Assembly: GCF_016649425.1 (NCBI RefSeq)
Contig: NZ_JADRCR010000004.1
Coordinates: 1-64,000, forward strand
Direction of reading: 5' to 3'
DNA length: 64,000 nt
Source: Limnobaculum allomyrinae
GTDB lineage: Bacteria; Pseudomonadota; Gammaproteobacteria; Enterobacterales; Enterobacteriaceae
Shown here piece after piece: positions 37,101 through 47,026 of this stretch. The position numbers were made by a program, and so were the translations under genes. The stretch's first letter is position 1; every line of letters begins with the position of its first letter. The notes under the pieces are model-generated. The model saw only the letters and a program-made list of their open reading frames with translations, was not told where the DNA came from and did no database searches.

Positions 37101-37225
37101 ACTGGGGCTTTGTCGGTGCAGCTAAAAAAGGCTATCTGGCTAATACCCTGACACCGTTCGTCGGTGATGCCAATACGCAAACGCCAGAGTACAAGGCGTT
37201 CCTGGTTAACGTGGAAAAGGTGTAA
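34172..37225 (+). CDS. fdoG: Formate dehydrogenase-O alpha subunit, selenocysteine-containing
   Basis: Catalytic subunit oxidising formate to CO2 in the periplasm with bis-MGD molybdenum and one 4Fe-4S cluster. Tat signal SRRQFFK at residues 4-10; cluster ligands in CTYCSVGCGLLM. The in-frame TGA at 34757 is codon 196 (after DNQARV and before HGPTVASLAP), the position of selenocysteine in E. coli FdoG, so the two open frames are one gene of about 1017 residues. First gene of fdoGHI-fdhE. FdnG is the close paralogue; the linked fdhE and divergent fdhD favour fdoG. Confidence 0.96.
34757..34800 (+). promoter_or_regulatory. Bacterial SECIS element in fdoG
   Basis: Directly after the UGA, GACCAA (about 34763) pairs with TTGGTC (about 34794), enclosing GCAAG-tc-TTGC. 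Such a stem-loop recruits SelB with Sec-tRNA; selB is in this window at 48415. Confidence 0.85.
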
Positions 37226-37237
37226 CGGAGAGAAAAT

Positions 37238-38131
37238 ATGTCAATGCAATCTCAAGACATTATTAAGCGTTCCGCCACCAACGCTTTGACGCCGCCTCCA
37301 CAGGTGCGTCATCACCAGGAAGAAGTGGCGAAGCTGATTGACGTCACCACCTGTATCGGCTGTAAAGCCTGTCAGGTGGCCTGTTCAGAGTGGAACGATA
37401 TTCGTGATGAAATCGGTCATAACGTGGGTGTCTACGACAACCCGGCAGACCTGAGCGCCAAATCATGGACTGTCATGCGTTTTTCTGAAGTGGAAGAAAA
37501 TGGCAAGCTGGAGTGGCTGATCCGTAAAGATGGTTGTATGCACTGTAGCGACCCTGGTTGTCTGAAGGCGTGCCCGTCTGCGGGTGCGATCATTCAGTAT
37601 GCTAACGGTATCGTCGACTTCCAGTCAGAACACTGTATCGGTTGTGGTTACTGCATCGCCGGTTGTCCGTTCAACGTTCCTCGTCTGAATAAAGAGGATA
37701 ACCGGGTGTACAAATGTACCCTGTGTGTCGATCGGGTAACCGTAGGTCAGGAACCAGCCTGTGTGAAAACCTGTCCGACCGGCGCCATTCACTTTGGCAC
37801 CAAAGAGGCAATGATTCAGCTGGCAGAAGAGCGTGTTGCCGAGCTGCACACTCGCGGATATGAGAACGCAGGCCTGTACAACCCGGCAGGGGTTGGTGGT
37901 ACACACGTGATGTATGTGCTGCACCATGCTGACCGTCCTGAGCTGTATCATGGCTTACCGAAAGATCCGGTCATTAGCCCGGTAGTTGGCTTCTGGAAAG
38001 GTGTTCTGAAACCGCTGTCAGCAGCCGCATTTGTTGCCAGCTTCGCAGGCCTGATTTATCACTACATCGGCGTTGGGCCGAACAAAGTAGATGAAGACGA
38101 TGACGAGGAGGATCATCATGAAGAAAAGTAA
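37238..38131 (+). CDS. fdoH: Formate dehydrogenase-O iron-sulfur subunit
   Basis: A 297-residue beta subunit with four 4Fe-4S clusters: [35 protein letters not shown] and CTLC...CVKTC. A C-terminal membrane anchor ([23 protein letters not shown]) is followed by an acidic tail. It passes electrons from FdoG to the cytochrome b subunit. Its stop lies 14 bases inside the start of fdoI. Confidence 0.96.
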   Translation: MSMQSQDIIKRSATNALTPPPQVRHHQEEVAKLIDVTTCIGCKACQVACSEWNDIRDEIGHNVGVYDNPADLSAKSWTVMRFSEVEENGKLEWLIRKDGCMHCSDPGCLKACPSAGAIIQYANGIVDFQSEHCIGCGYCIAGCPFNVPRLNKEDNRVYKCTLCVDRVTVGQEPACVKTCPTGAIHFGTKEAMIQLAEERVAELHTRGYENAGLYNPAGVGGTHVMYVLHHADRPELYHGLPKDPVISPVVGFWKGVLKPLSAAAFVASFAGLIYHYIGVGPNKVDEDDDEEDHHEEK

Positions 38132-38759
38132 GATGATTAAACGAGTCTCGTTTATCGATCGAGCGTGTCACTGGACAGTGGTCATCTGTTTCTTTCTGGT
38201 GGCGTTGTCCGGTATTGCGATGTTCTTCCCGACCCTGAGCTGGTTAACCCAGACATTTGGTACACCGCAGATGGGGCGTATTTTACACCCCTTCTTTGGC
38301 GTGCTGATTTTCTGTGTGCTGGTACTGATGTTTTTCCGCTTTGTGAAACACAACATCCCGAAGAAAGAGGATATCAGTTGGTTCGTCCATATTGTTGACG
38401 TACTGAAAGGCAAAGAGCATGAAGTGGCTGACGTGGGTAAATATAACCCGGGTCAGAAGGCGATGTTCTGGAGCATTATGGGGTTAATCCTTGTTTTGCT
38501 GGTGAGCGGCGTGATTATCTGGCGTCCTTACTTTGCTGAGTTCTTCCCGATATGGGCTATCCGCTTAGGTTTAATGATCCACGCTGTAGCGGCTATCGTG
38601 CTGATTCACGCTATCCTTATCCATATTTATATGGCATTCTGGGTGAAAGGTTCTATAACCGGGATGATAGAAGGCAAGGTCAGCCGCAAGTGGGCCGCCA
38701 AGCATCATCCTCGTTGGTATCGTGAAGTTGTAGCCGAGGAAGAAAAAAAGAATGAGTAG
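38118..38759 (+). CDS. fdoI: Formate dehydrogenase cytochrome b556 subunit
   Basis: A 213-residue inner-membrane dihaem cytochrome that reduces quinone. ATG 38118 is preceded by GAGGAGG; the ATG at 38091 has no ribosome site. Four hydrophobic helices, the haem-binding histidines ([33 protein letters not shown]) and the [12 protein letters not shown] tail match FdoI/FdnI. It overlaps fdhE by eight bases. Confidence 0.95.
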   Translation: MKKSKMIKRVSFIDRACHWTVVICFFLVALSGIAMFFPTLSWLTQTFGTPQMGRILHPFFGVLIFCVLVLMFFRFVKHNIPKKEDISWFVHIVDVLKGKEHEVADVGKYNPGQKAMFWSIMGLILVLLVSGVIIWRPYFAEFFPIWAIRLGLMIHAVAAIVLIHAILIHIYMAFWVKGSITGMIEGKVSRKWAAKHHPRWYREVVAEEEKKNE

Positions 38760-39669
38760 TATCCGCATCGTCTCCCCGGACGAAGTGGCAAAAACGGCGG
38801 GAGCAATCCCGCCGTTGTTATTTGCCAATTTAAAGAGTCTCTATTCCCGTCGTGCTGAACGCCTGCGTCAGCTGGCTGAAAACCATCCGTTAGGTGACTA
38901 CCTGAAGTTTGTCGCGACGATGGTGGATGCCCAGAGCCATGCTCAACACGATCATCCGTTAAACATTGACCTCTCCGAGACGCTGAAAATCTCGGCGGCC
39001 ACCGGAAATCCACCGCTGTCGGTGAAGTATTTCCCGCGCACTCAGCACTGGCAACAGCTGCTGTCGGCGATTATCGCCGAGCTGGAGCCGGAAGCGCCGG
39101 AGCATGTATTACCGGTTCTGGAATCGCTGAAGAAGATGGGCACTCAGGAGCTGGAAAATCTGGCCACTGACCTGCTGACCGGCGAAATCGGTAAAGTAGG
39201 CAGCGATAAAGCGCCATTCCTGTGGGCGGCGCTGTCGGTTTACTGGGCGCAAATGGCGACTCAAATACCGGGCAAGGCTCGCGCCGACTACGGCGAAGGC
39301 CGTCATAACTGCCCAATCTGCGACAGCGCACCGGTAGCCAGCATGGTACATATCGGTACGGAAGCGGGCTTACGCTACCTGCATTGCAGCCTGTGTGAAA
39401 GCGAATGGCATATGGTACGGGTGAAGTGTTCCAACTGCGAGCAAACCGGTAAGCTGAATTACTGGTCGCTGGACAGTGAAAATGCCCCGGTCAGAGCTGA
39501 AAGCTGTGGCGACTGTGGAAGCTACCTGAAGATTCTGTATCAGGAGAAAGATCAGTACGTTGAGCCGGTGGCCGATGATTTAGCCTCGCTGGTGCTGGAC
39601 GCCAAGGTAGAAGAAGAAGGTTTTGCCCGCAGTGCGGTGAATCCGTTCCTGTTTCCTTCGGGAGAGTAG
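38752..39669 (+). CDS. fdhE: Formate dehydrogenase accessory protein FdhE
   Basis: A 305-residue cytoplasmic protein needed for maturation of formate dehydrogenases. The C-terminal half has four rubredoxin-like cysteine pairs: [24 protein letters not shown] and CGDCGSYL. Length matches E. coli FdhE (309). Last gene of the fdo operon, followed by a strong hairpin. Confidence 0.96.
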   Translation: MSSIRIVSPDEVAKTAGAIPPLLFANLKSLYSRRAERLRQLAENHPLGDYLKFVATMVDAQSHAQHDHPLNIDLSETLKISAATGNPPLSVKYFPRTQHWQQLLSAIIAELEPEAPEHVLPVLESLKKMGTQELENLATDLLTGEIGKVGSDKAPFLWAALSVYWAQMATQIPGKARADYGEGRHNCPICDSAPVASMVHIGTEAGLRYLHCSLCESEWHMVRVKCSNCEQTGKLNYWSLDSENAPVRAESCGDCGSYLKILYQEKDQYVEPVADDLASLVLDAKVEEEGFARSAVNPFLFPSGE

Positions 39670-39690
39670 TTTAACTCCGCTGTATTTTAA

Positions 39691-39720
39691 CCGTTATCCC
39701 GGCTTTTATCGGGATAACGG
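39691..39720. terminator. Terminator between fdhE and the convergent gene
   Basis: CCGTTATCCC and GGGATAACGG form a perfect 10-bp stem, followed by TTTCATCG. Confidence 0.85.
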
Positions 39721-39729
39721 TTTCATCGT

Positions 39730-40587
39730 TTATTGAAGATGGGAAGACGCTGCTCCGGCGTGAGATCCCTGTTGAAACATCTGTTGCTGCTGTAACGTCC
39801 AGACTCCGCACTCATTCCAGCATACCTTTTCTTTTTTCCGTTCAATCATATAGTTGGTAAAAAGGCTGGTCTTCATCATTCGGTTCAGGAAAGCAAAGGA
39901 TTGATCGTACTGTTTCCAGTTAATATTTTGCGCCACGATGTCCGCGGTAAGCTGCGTCATGTGCACTTTATCCAGATAGCCAACTTCACAGGCCAGTGTA
40001 TAAACATGGGCCTTATACAGGATCTCAATATGCCTGAGGTGGTCAGCTAAATGCTTATCGGCAAGCAGCGGCGCCATTTTTTTAGGATGAACTTGCGCAA
40101 TGGCCTGTAACGCGTCGTTGATGGTGTGAATATCAATGTCAGCCAGCAAATTCTGGTATTCCGTTGCCGAATGATTCTGTTTAATGGCAATCAGCAGCGG
40201 GGGAGATATCTTGAATAATTCAACAAACTGTTTGGGGGTCAGGTAGGTTAACAGTAGTTTGAACAGAACAACTGCCCGGTAGTGATTCAAATCTTTCGCA
40301 CCGTTAACGGCAAAATCATCGGCTAATGTTTCTCTTAACGACGTCTTCTGCTCTTCGGAGTAATAGCCCGGCATATGATTTTCTGGGGTAAATTGATGAT
40401 TAAAGAAAAATTCTAAACAGCGCAGTGGTTGCGCGCAGGCAACCAGTTTAAGCTCAGCCGGAGTGCGCTCATTTCGTTGCTGCATTAGCTTATCCGTATT
40501 GAGCTTGTTCAGATTTTCCCGTACCGATTTAATAAATGCGCGGGCGATAATAATAAAAACGATACTCGCGAAGATCGCTATGACCAT
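39730..40587 (-). CDS. Hypothetical protein with N-terminal membrane helix
   Basis: 285 residues, not recognised. Residues 2-18 (VIAIFASIVFIIIARAF) form a membrane segment, followed by a long, mostly helical soluble part without cysteine-rich or catalytic motifs that I can identify (FFFNHQFTPENHMPGYYSEEQ, FELFKISPPLL-type helices). A Gln-rich end (TLQQQQMFQQ) is low complexity. It stands alone, convergent with fdhE, and downstream genes give no clue to function. Codon use looks like a resident gene. Confidence 0.7.
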   Translation of the reverse strand: MVIAIFASIVFIIIARAFIKSVRENLNKLNTDKLMQQRNERTPAELKLVACAQPLRCLEFFFNHQFTPENHMPGYYSEEQKTSLRETLADDFAVNGAKDLNHYRAVVLFKLLLTYLTPKQFVELFKISPPLLIAIKQNHSATEYQNLLADIDIHTINDALQAIAQVHPKKMAPLLADKHLADHLRHIEILYKAHVYTLACEVGYLDKVHMTQLTADIVAQNINWKQYDQSFAFLNRMMKTSLFTNYMIERKKEKVCWNECGVWTLQQQQMFQQGSHAGAASSHLQ

Positions 40588-40711
40588 AGTTCATTCCATT
40601 GATTAGCTAAACTCACATCGAATGCATATTAAGACAGAATGACGGTAGAGGGGTATGGAATTTTATCTTAATGCGCCCACTTGATGAGGCTCACCTCATT
40701 GGTGAAATGGA

Positions 40712-41047
40712 GCACTCTTATGGCATAAAAGTGTTCAGGCTGCTGACAAAGTCGGCTAGTTCAGTTTTATGTTTTATCATAGTCAATCGGAGGGAGAGAT
40801 TGCCGTTGGGGTCGTAGCAGCTTTAGCTGCCGGACAAACAGGCAAGGCCTGTTTGAACACCGTAAGGTGTTTCATAACCACGCCAGGGGAATCTATGCCC
40901 GACGAGCTCTACCGTTAAGTACAGATGGTCTTCCGGCCGGGCACAACGATGATTTGGGCAACATCGTTGTGCCCGGCCAGAATATTCATGAAAGCCAATT
41001 AATTTGGTTTGTCATCAATCTCAGCGCTCTTATGCCATAAGAGCGCT
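40712..41047 (+). repeat. Intergenic repeat family A, copy 3, bounded by duplicated hairpins
   Basis: The core (about 40788-40985) starts CGGAGGGAGAG and ends GCCCGGCCAGAATAT. Inside are mini-hairpins GCAGCT-tt-AGCTGC, CAAACAGGC-aag-GCCTGTTTG and AACACC-gtaa-GGTGTT, and one long 17-bp stem from GGCCGGGCACAACGATG. The outer ends carry CTGCTGACAAA (40740) and TTTGTCATCAATC (41008). Both sides are flanked by near-copies of one palindrome: AGCACTCTTATG... (40711) and AGCGCTCTTATG... (41023). Confidence 0.85.
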
Positions 41048-41077
41048 TATTCAGGCATTAGTTAACACAAAAAACGA

Positions 41078-42151
41078 TTAACCGGGGAATATCCACACCT
41101 GATCCGCAGGCATCGAGAGCCGACAGTGGCTGCCGCTGGCTGGTTTGGTGGTGCCGAAAGCCCGCAATACCGGAGAGTCTTCATTAGACTCACGGAACAG
41201 GTACTCCCAGTGACTACCGAGGTACATACCGGTAAGCAGTGGTAGTTCCAGACTGTTCTGTTCGGCCGCATCATTGAGTTTCACCTGCTCAACACGGATC
41301 ACCGCCGTGACGTTTTGCCCGACTTTCAGCGCACCTCCCGGCTTTCCCCACAGCTTCCAGCTATTTCCCTGAATGCAAGCGTAGTTACCGGCAAGTTCAG
41401 CAACATGGCCATAAAGCCGATTGTTGCTGCCCATAAATTCAGCGCTGAACAGAGTAGTGGGAGTAGAGTACATCTCCTGAGGCGTGCCCTGTTGCTCAAT
41501 CACACCATTATTCAGCAGCAGAATACGATCGGAGATTGCCATTGCTTCGTTTTGATCGTGAGTCACCATCAGCGCTGAGAGCCCTAAATCAACAATCAGA
41601 CTGCGCAGGAACACCCGCGCTTCTTCGCGCAGCTTGGCATCCAGGTTGGAAAGCGGTTCGTCCAGCAGTAGCACCGGAGGGTTATAAACCAGCCCCCGAC
41701 CAATCGCCACCCGCTGTTGTTGCCCGCCGGATAGCTGATGAGGGTAGCGCTGGCCTAAATGGCCCAATCCCAGCTGATCTAATACTGCCTGAACCCGCTG
41801 TTTTATTTCAGCGGTTGGGGTTTTACGTAGCTTAAGTGGATAGGCAATATTGTCGAAAATGGTCATATGGGGCCACAACGCATAAGACTGGAAAACCAGC
41901 CCCAGATTACGCTCTTCCACCGGGATTTCCTGATTGGTGCTGCCATCGTACACCACCCGATCCCCAATGATAATGCGCCCCTTACAGGGGGCTTCTAATC
42001 CGGCAACGGCACGTAACAGCGTCGTTTTTCCACTGCCCGAAGGGCCGAGCAGCGTAACAACTTCGCCTTTTTTCAGCTGCATCGAAACCCCTTTTAATAC
42101 CGGGTTAGTGCCGTAATTTAAATGCAGACTCTCTACAGTGAGTTCAGTCAT
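41078..42151 (-). CDS. ABC transporter ATPase, Fe3+/sugar-phosphate type (FbpC/AfuC-like)
   Basis: A 357-residue ATPase: Walker A GPSGSGKTTL (about residue 35), ABC signature LSGGQQQRVAIGRG, Walker B VLLLDEPLSNLD and the switch His in MVTHDQNEA. A C-terminal TOBE-type regulatory domain follows. The GDRVVYDG and VEERNLGLVFQSYALWPHMT segments are typical of the FbpC/AfuC/PotA group. It overlaps the permease gene by eight bases. Substrate: ferric iron or a phosphorylated sugar are the main family options; sequence alone cannot decide. Confidence 0.88.
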   Translation of the reverse strand: MTELTVESLHLNYGTNPVLKGVSMQLKKGEVVTLLGPSGSGKTTLLRAVAGLEAPCKGRIIIGDRVVYDGSTNQEIPVEERNLGLVFQSYALWPHMTIFDNIAYPLKLRKTPTAEIKQRVQAVLDQLGLGHLGQRYPHQLSGGQQQRVAIGRGLVYNPPVLLLDEPLSNLDAKLREEARVFLRSLIVDLGLSALMVTHDQNEAMAISDRILLLNNGVIEQQGTPQEMYSTPTTLFSAEFMGSNNRLYGHVAELAGNYACIQGNSWKLWGKPGGALKVGQNVTAVIRVEQVKLNDAAEQNSLELPLLTGMYLGSHWEYLFRESNEDSPVLRAFGTTKPASGSHCRLSMPADQVWIFPG

Positions 42152-43913
42152 TGAGTTTTACTCCAAAACGCAGTGCAATGCCTAAGCCGAACATGACTAA
42201 AACAATATTGATAAATGACAGGGCGGCGACGATATCAACGGCACCGGTAGCCCACAGGGAAACCAGCATTGAACCGATGGTTTCTGTACCCGGTGACAGC
42301 AGGTACACGCCGGTTGAATATTCCCGCTCAAAGATCAGGAACATCAACAACCAGGAGCCAATCAGGCCATAACGAGCCAGCGGCACGGTAATCTGCCGGG
42401 TAACCTGACTGCGCTGTGCGCCGGTACTGCGCGCCGCTTCTTCCAGCTCCGCTCCCACCTGCAACAGCGCTGAGGAGATTAGCCGCAGGCCATAGGCCAG
42501 CCATACCACGGTATAGGCTAACCAGACGCTAAAGATGGTATTGCGGGTTGCACGCATCCAGACGATAACGTTATCCCGCATCCACTGAGCACCCGGCAGA
42601 ACCGACAAATAGCCGTTCTCCAGTGACCTATCCATCCACATCGGGGTGAACAGGAATACCCATAAGAAGGCCAGACCCGCCAGTATTCCCGGTACCGCCC
42701 GAGGGATCAGCACGCTATAGTCGAGAAAACGCGTGGTACGGTCTGGCTTGCGGTGCATCGCCAGACCAATAAAGGTGTAGCAAATTACCGCCAGTGCCCC
42801 GCCGAATACGCCAATCGCCACCGAGTTGATAATGGCTCGAATCAGGTTTGGCTGTGAGAACACGGTGCGGAAGGTATCCAGCGAAAGCTGGTCAAATAGC
42901 GAAACGCCAACCCCCCAGTTAGAGACAAACGCCCGCAGCAGTATGCCGGTGAGTGGTACGAATATCGTCACAATCAGCCATAAAATAACCACGGCCGCAG
43001 ACACCCAACGCCATTTGCCTAATGGCAACACGTGAGCCTGTGAGGCTTTGCCTTTCACCGTCACAAAGCGATTGGCGGTGCGCATTAAACGGCGTTGTAA
43101 CATGATCAGCGGAATGGTAATACTGATCAGAACTACCGCCACCACCGCCATCAGATGGTAAGAAGGGATGCCCAGCTTGTTGGTGAGTTTGTATAAGTAG
43201 GTAGCCAGCACCAGGTTACCTTCCGGATCTCCCAGTACTAACATCAGGCCAAATACTTCCAGTCCGAGGAAGAACAGCAACACGGTAGCGTACAGAATCG
43301 CTGGCCTGACCATTGGCAGGCTAACGGAAACCATCACGCGAAACGGCGAAGCGCCAGAGATGCGCGCCGCTTCTTCTACATCGGAACCCATATTACGTAG
43401 CGCGGAGGCGATGTACAGATAGGCGTGTGGCACATGCATCAGACCGGCAATAATGATAATGCTGGTCATGGAGTAGATGTTCCACGGCACAAACCCGAAC
43501 AGATCCTGCATCCACAGTGAGAAGAACCCCACCGGGCCGGCAGCAACCACGTAGCCAAACCCCAATACCATTGGCGAGACAAACACCGGTACCAGAATCA
43601 TCGGTTCTATCCAACGGCGACCCGGCAGATCGCTTCTGACAATCAGGAACGCCAGAATACCGCCCAGAGGAATAACAATGACCACCAGCCCGATAGCCAG
43701 AATAAATCCGCTTTTCAGCGCTTTATAGAAATCCGGATCGTCAAACACGAAGCGGTAGGCATCGAGGCTGAAGGTTTTGTCAGGAACAAAAAAAGGAGCA
43801 GACAGAAAGCTTTGGGTGACAATAAGCGCTAAAGGGCCGTAGATAAACAGTGCCGTTAGCATCACTACTACACCGCGCGGCAAACTCTGCTTTATTTTGC
43901 GCAACGAGTACAT
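42144..43913 (-). CDS. Fused-domain ABC permease, FbpB/AfuB-like
   Basis: A 589-residue inner-membrane protein with two BPD (MetI-like) permease domains in tandem and about 12 hydrophobic helices. EAA-loop motifs contact the ATPase: EEAARISGASPFRVMVSVSLP in the first half and EEAARSTGAQRSQVTRQITVP in the second. The fused design is usual for FbpB/AfuB. Middle gene of the three-gene importer operon. Confidence 0.9.
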   Translation of the reverse strand: MYSLRKIKQSLPRGVVVMLTALFIYGPLALIVTQSFLSAPFFVPDKTFSLDAYRFVFDDPDFYKALKSGFILAIGLVVIVIPLGGILAFLIVRSDLPGRRWIEPMILVPVFVSPMVLGFGYVVAAGPVGFFSLWMQDLFGFVPWNIYSMTSIIIIAGLMHVPHAYLYIASALRNMGSDVEEAARISGASPFRVMVSVSLPMVRPAILYATVLLFFLGLEVFGLMLVLGDPEGNLVLATYLYKLTNKLGIPSYHLMAVVAVVLISITIPLIMLQRRLMRTANRFVTVKGKASQAHVLPLGKWRWVSAAVVILWLIVTIFVPLTGILLRAFVSNWGVGVSLFDQLSLDTFRTVFSQPNLIRAIINSVAIGVFGGALAVICYTFIGLAMHRKPDRTTRFLDYSVLIPRAVPGILAGLAFLWVFLFTPMWMDRSLENGYLSVLPGAQWMRDNVIVWMRATRNTIFSVWLAYTVVWLAYGLRLISSALLQVGAELEEAARSTGAQRSQVTRQITVPLARYGLIGSWLLMFLIFEREYSTGVYLLSPGTETIGSMLVSLWATGAVDIVAALSFINIVLVMFGLGIALRFGVKLND

Positions 43914-43990
43914 GATAAAACCCTGTAGAAAAGAGAAGGGTTAACGGTAAGTGCACACACAGTATCGCTTACCGTTAGAGTCTTTTTTTA

Positions 43991-45076
43991 TTATTTACCG
44001 GTGACAGAACGCCATTTTTTCAGATAGTCCAGACGCTTATTCTGCTCCAGATACTCCAGCAGCGTTTCATTAACCGGAATCGGCTTCAGTGAATTCCCCA
44101 GCAGCTTGGTGGTGCCTGCTACGTCGTTATCACCGTTGATATCGTCACGAATGGAGGTGATATTGGCCTGATTAGCGACAATATCCTGACCTTTTTGTGA
44201 CAGCAGATAATCCAGCCATAGTTTGGCAGCATTAACGTTTTTCGCCTGTTTGCTGATAAAGGTCACGCGGGAAAGTACCAGGGTGTAATCCGATGGATAA
44301 GCGATACCCAGCGAAGGATCTTTAACCGCACGGGTTTTTGCATAAGGTTCCAGAATGTTGTAACCGATCAGGTTCTCTCCGGAAGAGACGCGCTCCAGCA
44401 TAGTACCGGTAGATGACTGAACCACCATACCTGCACTGGAGATGTCTTTCAGGTGATCCCAGTATTTAGGATCGTTCTTCATGTCTTCAACCGAGAGCAT
44501 AAAGCCAAGGGCAGATTTCTCAATATCATAAGTGGTGACTTTGTTTTTGAATCTGTCCGGCTGACTTTTCACTAATTCACCCAGAGCGGCGTGGGATTTA
44601 GGAATTTCATCTTCTTTAATCAGACGCTTGTTATAGATAAACACCAACGGCTCATAGGTGGTGCCGTAAGCAGTATCTTTCCATACTGCCCAGGTTGGGA
44701 TTTTACTGGCTTCTGGTGATTTATAGGTTAATGCATAGTCGGTAGCCAGTTTCAGGCCGGTATCCATTGCGGAGCTCCAGACCACATCACCACTACCGCT
44801 GGATGAGGCTTGCTCGCTGATATAGCGGTTATACAGCTCGGTACTGTTCATATCGTTATATTCAACGGTGATATTTGGATAGAGCGTTTCGAACCCTTTA
44901 ATAATCGGTGCTGCGGCGGCAGTATCGGTGGTGGAATAGATCACCACTTTGCCCTCTTTATTGGCTGCATCCACAATTTTTTGGTAGTCGGCAGGGTAGT
45001 TTTCAGGGGCAGCCAGAGCGGAACCAACGGACAGGGTTAGCATACTGACGATGAATAAATTTGATTTCTTGGACAT
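43991..45076 (-). CDS. Periplasmic ABC substrate-binding protein, AfuA/FbpA-like
   Basis: A 361-residue family 1 solute-binding protein with a signal peptide (FIVSMLTLSVGSALA, cleavage near AAPEN). NKEGKVVIYSTTD and FETLYPNITVEYNDMNSTELYNRY are typical of the ferric-iron/AfuA branch. The paired tyrosines that bind iron in FbpA are not clearly placed here, and members called AfuA bind hexose phosphates, so a sugar phosphate is a real alternative. First gene of the operon. The 45077-45340 region upstream has no supported gene and no Fur box that I can see. Confidence 0.85.
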   Translation of the reverse strand: MSKKSNLFIVSMLTLSVGSALAAPENYPADYQKIVDAANKEGKVVIYSTTDTAAAAPIIKGFETLYPNITVEYNDMNSTELYNRYISEQASSSGSGDVVWSSAMDTGLKLATDYALTYKSPEASKIPTWAVWKDTAYGTTYEPLVFIYNKRLIKEDEIPKSHAALGELVKSQPDRFKNKVTTYDIEKSALGFMLSVEDMKNDPKYWDHLKDISSAGMVVQSSTGTMLERVSSGENLIGYNILEPYAKTRAVKDPSLGIAYPSDYTLVLSRVTFISKQAKNVNAAKLWLDYLLSQKGQDIVANQANITSIRDDINGDNDVAGTTKLLGNSLKPIPVNETLLEYLEQNKRLDYLKKWRSVTGK

Positions 45077-45340
45077 GCTAGTATTCCCATTATTTATCAG
45101 GTTATAGACAAAATTAAGTATGGGTGGAAAGGGGGGGATGACAAGGTGAGGGTAGGTGAATGTTAATTAAATGTGATGAGATTCAAGTTATTGTTGTTTA
45201 GTTGTTAATTTTTGCATTAGGGGGGTGATGAGAGAGGGGTTTTGGGGTTGTGGGCGTGGTTTTTATGGAGTTAATTAAGGATATTTAATTAACTATTTGA
45301 TAGTAAAAATTTGTTTGAATAGAGTTTTGTCAGGAGAAGG

Positions 45341-45669
45341 TTTCGTCCACGAATAGTACAGAGCCCGGATTGGCAGTGGTGCGTGTGGCCGAGCAGGGAG
45401 GCATTTGGGCGAATGCCCCCCTGCACCCCCCGCGCCTTCGCACCCGAATCCAGGTCGCCTCGCGGCGACTTCCCTCCGCCTTCGTTCGGGCTTACGCACC
45501 GGCACTGATTCGGTTTATTCGCCTCATCCATGAGGCTCACCCCTACGGGGCCAGCACGTTGTGCTGTTCAAAATTGCTCCTGCAATTTTGTCAGGCGAAG
45601 CAGTGCCTCGCCAAACATCCCTGTTTGGCGTGCTACCCTCTCTCAGTTGTCGGCTGAATTCCAGTGCTC
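45341..45669 (-). repeat. Intergenic repeat family B, copy 2, with hairpin-module insert
   Basis: Inverted copy of 15724-15975, with the same ends and interior. Relative to copy 1, about 80 bases (45512-45591) are inserted in the central hairpin. The insert is four adjacent perfect mini-hairpins: GCCTCA-tcca-TGAGGC, CCCC-tac-GGGG, CAGCAC-gtt-GTGCTG and AAAATTGC-tcct-GCAATTTT. Frames read across it are not credible genes. Confidence 0.85.
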
Positions 45670-45735
45670 CTTTGAAGGTCAAAGAATAAAGGTCAACGGA
45701 CAAAGGCCTAAAGGTCAAAAGATAAAGACTGGAAA

Positions 45736-46800
45736 TTATAAGCTTTCCGTTTCAATTGATTTCATATCAATAACAAACCGGTATTTGACGTCGCTTTTTA
45801 GCATTCGGGTGTAGGCCTGGTTGATTTCCTGGATGTTGATCATTTCTACGTCGCAGGTGATGTTGTGTTGGGCGCAGAAGTTGAGCATTTCCTGCGTTTC
45901 GGCGATGCCGCCGATCAGTGAGCCGGCCAGGCTTTTACGGCCCATGACCAGTAGGCCGCTGTTCATTGGGGGTTCTACCGGTTCCAGCAGGCCAACCAGT
46001 ACGCAGGTGCCGTCGCGTTTCAGGGTGGCGAGGTAAGGGTTAAGGTCGTGTTGTTGAGGAACCGTATCCAGAATGAAATCGAAGTGATTGCTTACGGCTT
46101 TCATCTGGTCGGCATCGGTGGACAGTACTACGTGATCGGCGCCCAGTCGGGTGGCTTCCGGGGCTTTACTCATTGAACGGGTGAACAGGGTGACGTCAGC
46201 GCCCAGTGCTTTGGCGAACTTCAGCGCCATATGGCCTAATCCCCCTAAACCGACTACCGCCACTTTATGGCCTTTACCAATTTTCCAGTGGCGTAGCGGC
46301 GAGTAAGTCGTGATACCTGCGCACAGCAAAGGCGCGGCGGATTTAGGATCGAGTTTTTCCGGCAGGCGCAGTACGAACTTCTCGGAAACCACGATAGATT
46401 CTGAATAACCACCATAAGTAATGGTGCCGTCATGGCGATCTTTACCGTTGTAGGTAAACGTGGCGACGTTTTCACAAAACTGCTCAAGACCATCCTGACA
46501 GGAGGCACAGTGCTGGCAGGAATCCACCATACAGCCAACGCCAACCCAGTCTCCCGGCTTATAGTGGTTGACGTTCTTACCGACGGAAGTGACCTGACCA
46601 ATAATCTCATGGCCGGGAACCACCGGATAAATGGTGTTGTGCCATTCATTACGCGCCTGATGGATATCAGAGTGACAAACGCCACAGTACAAAATCTTGA
46701 TTACGACATCGTCTTCTCGCGGGTCACGACGAATAATGGCGTGAAGAGCAACGGGAGACGTAGCGGAAGTGGCAGCAAAGCTGCGAATATTCATAGTCAT
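45736..46800 (-). CDS. Zinc-dependent alcohol/aldehyde reductase, YahK/CAD-like
   Basis: A 354-residue medium-chain dehydrogenase, probably NADP-dependent reduction of aldehydes. Catalytic zinc site GVCHSDIHQ and PVVPGHEIIGQV; structural zinc cysteines CMVDSCQHCASCQDGLEQFC; Rossmann motif GLGGLGHMALKFA. The closest match I recall is E. coli YahK. I start at ATG 46800, with AAGGTG ten bases upstream; the frame to 46878 lacks a ribosome site. Single gene divergent from selA. Confidence 0.88.
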   Translation of the reverse strand: MTMNIRSFAATSATSPVALHAIIRRDPREDDVVIKILYCGVCHSDIHQARNEWHNTIYPVVPGHEIIGQVTSVGKNVNHYKPGDWVGVGCMVDSCQHCASCQDGLEQFCENVATFTYNGKDRHDGTITYGGYSESIVVSEKFVLRLPEKLDPKSAAPLLCAGITTYSPLRHWKIGKGHKVAVVGLGGLGHMALKFAKALGADVTLFTRSMSKAPEATRLGADHVVLSTDADQMKAVSNHFDFILDTVPQQHDLNPYLATLKRDGTCVLVGLLEPVEPPMNSGLLVMGRKSLAGSLIGGIAETQEMLNFCAQHNITCDVEMINIQEINQAYTRMLKSDVKYRFVIDMKSIETESL

Positions 46801-47026
46801 AGTGATTATCACCTTGTAACGCTGACGGAATAAAAAGAGGGATGAGCGGAAGTAAAACGTGCCGCATCCATACAGCATAAAAATTATGCTGACTGCTATT
46901 AAGCGTAGCCGCCATTGACTGATTTCACCATTTCATCGATATCATTCACGCCCTGATAAGCTTACGCTTCACGTTATGGCGCTGAGCCGATATATTAGCG
47001 TCATTGATTTTTAACAGGTCGCACTC

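Noticed and set aside
43991-45076. Naming the importer fbpABC for iron
   Set aside because: No Fur box was seen and the iron-binding tyrosines are not clear. AfuA-type sugar-phosphate binding is equally possible.
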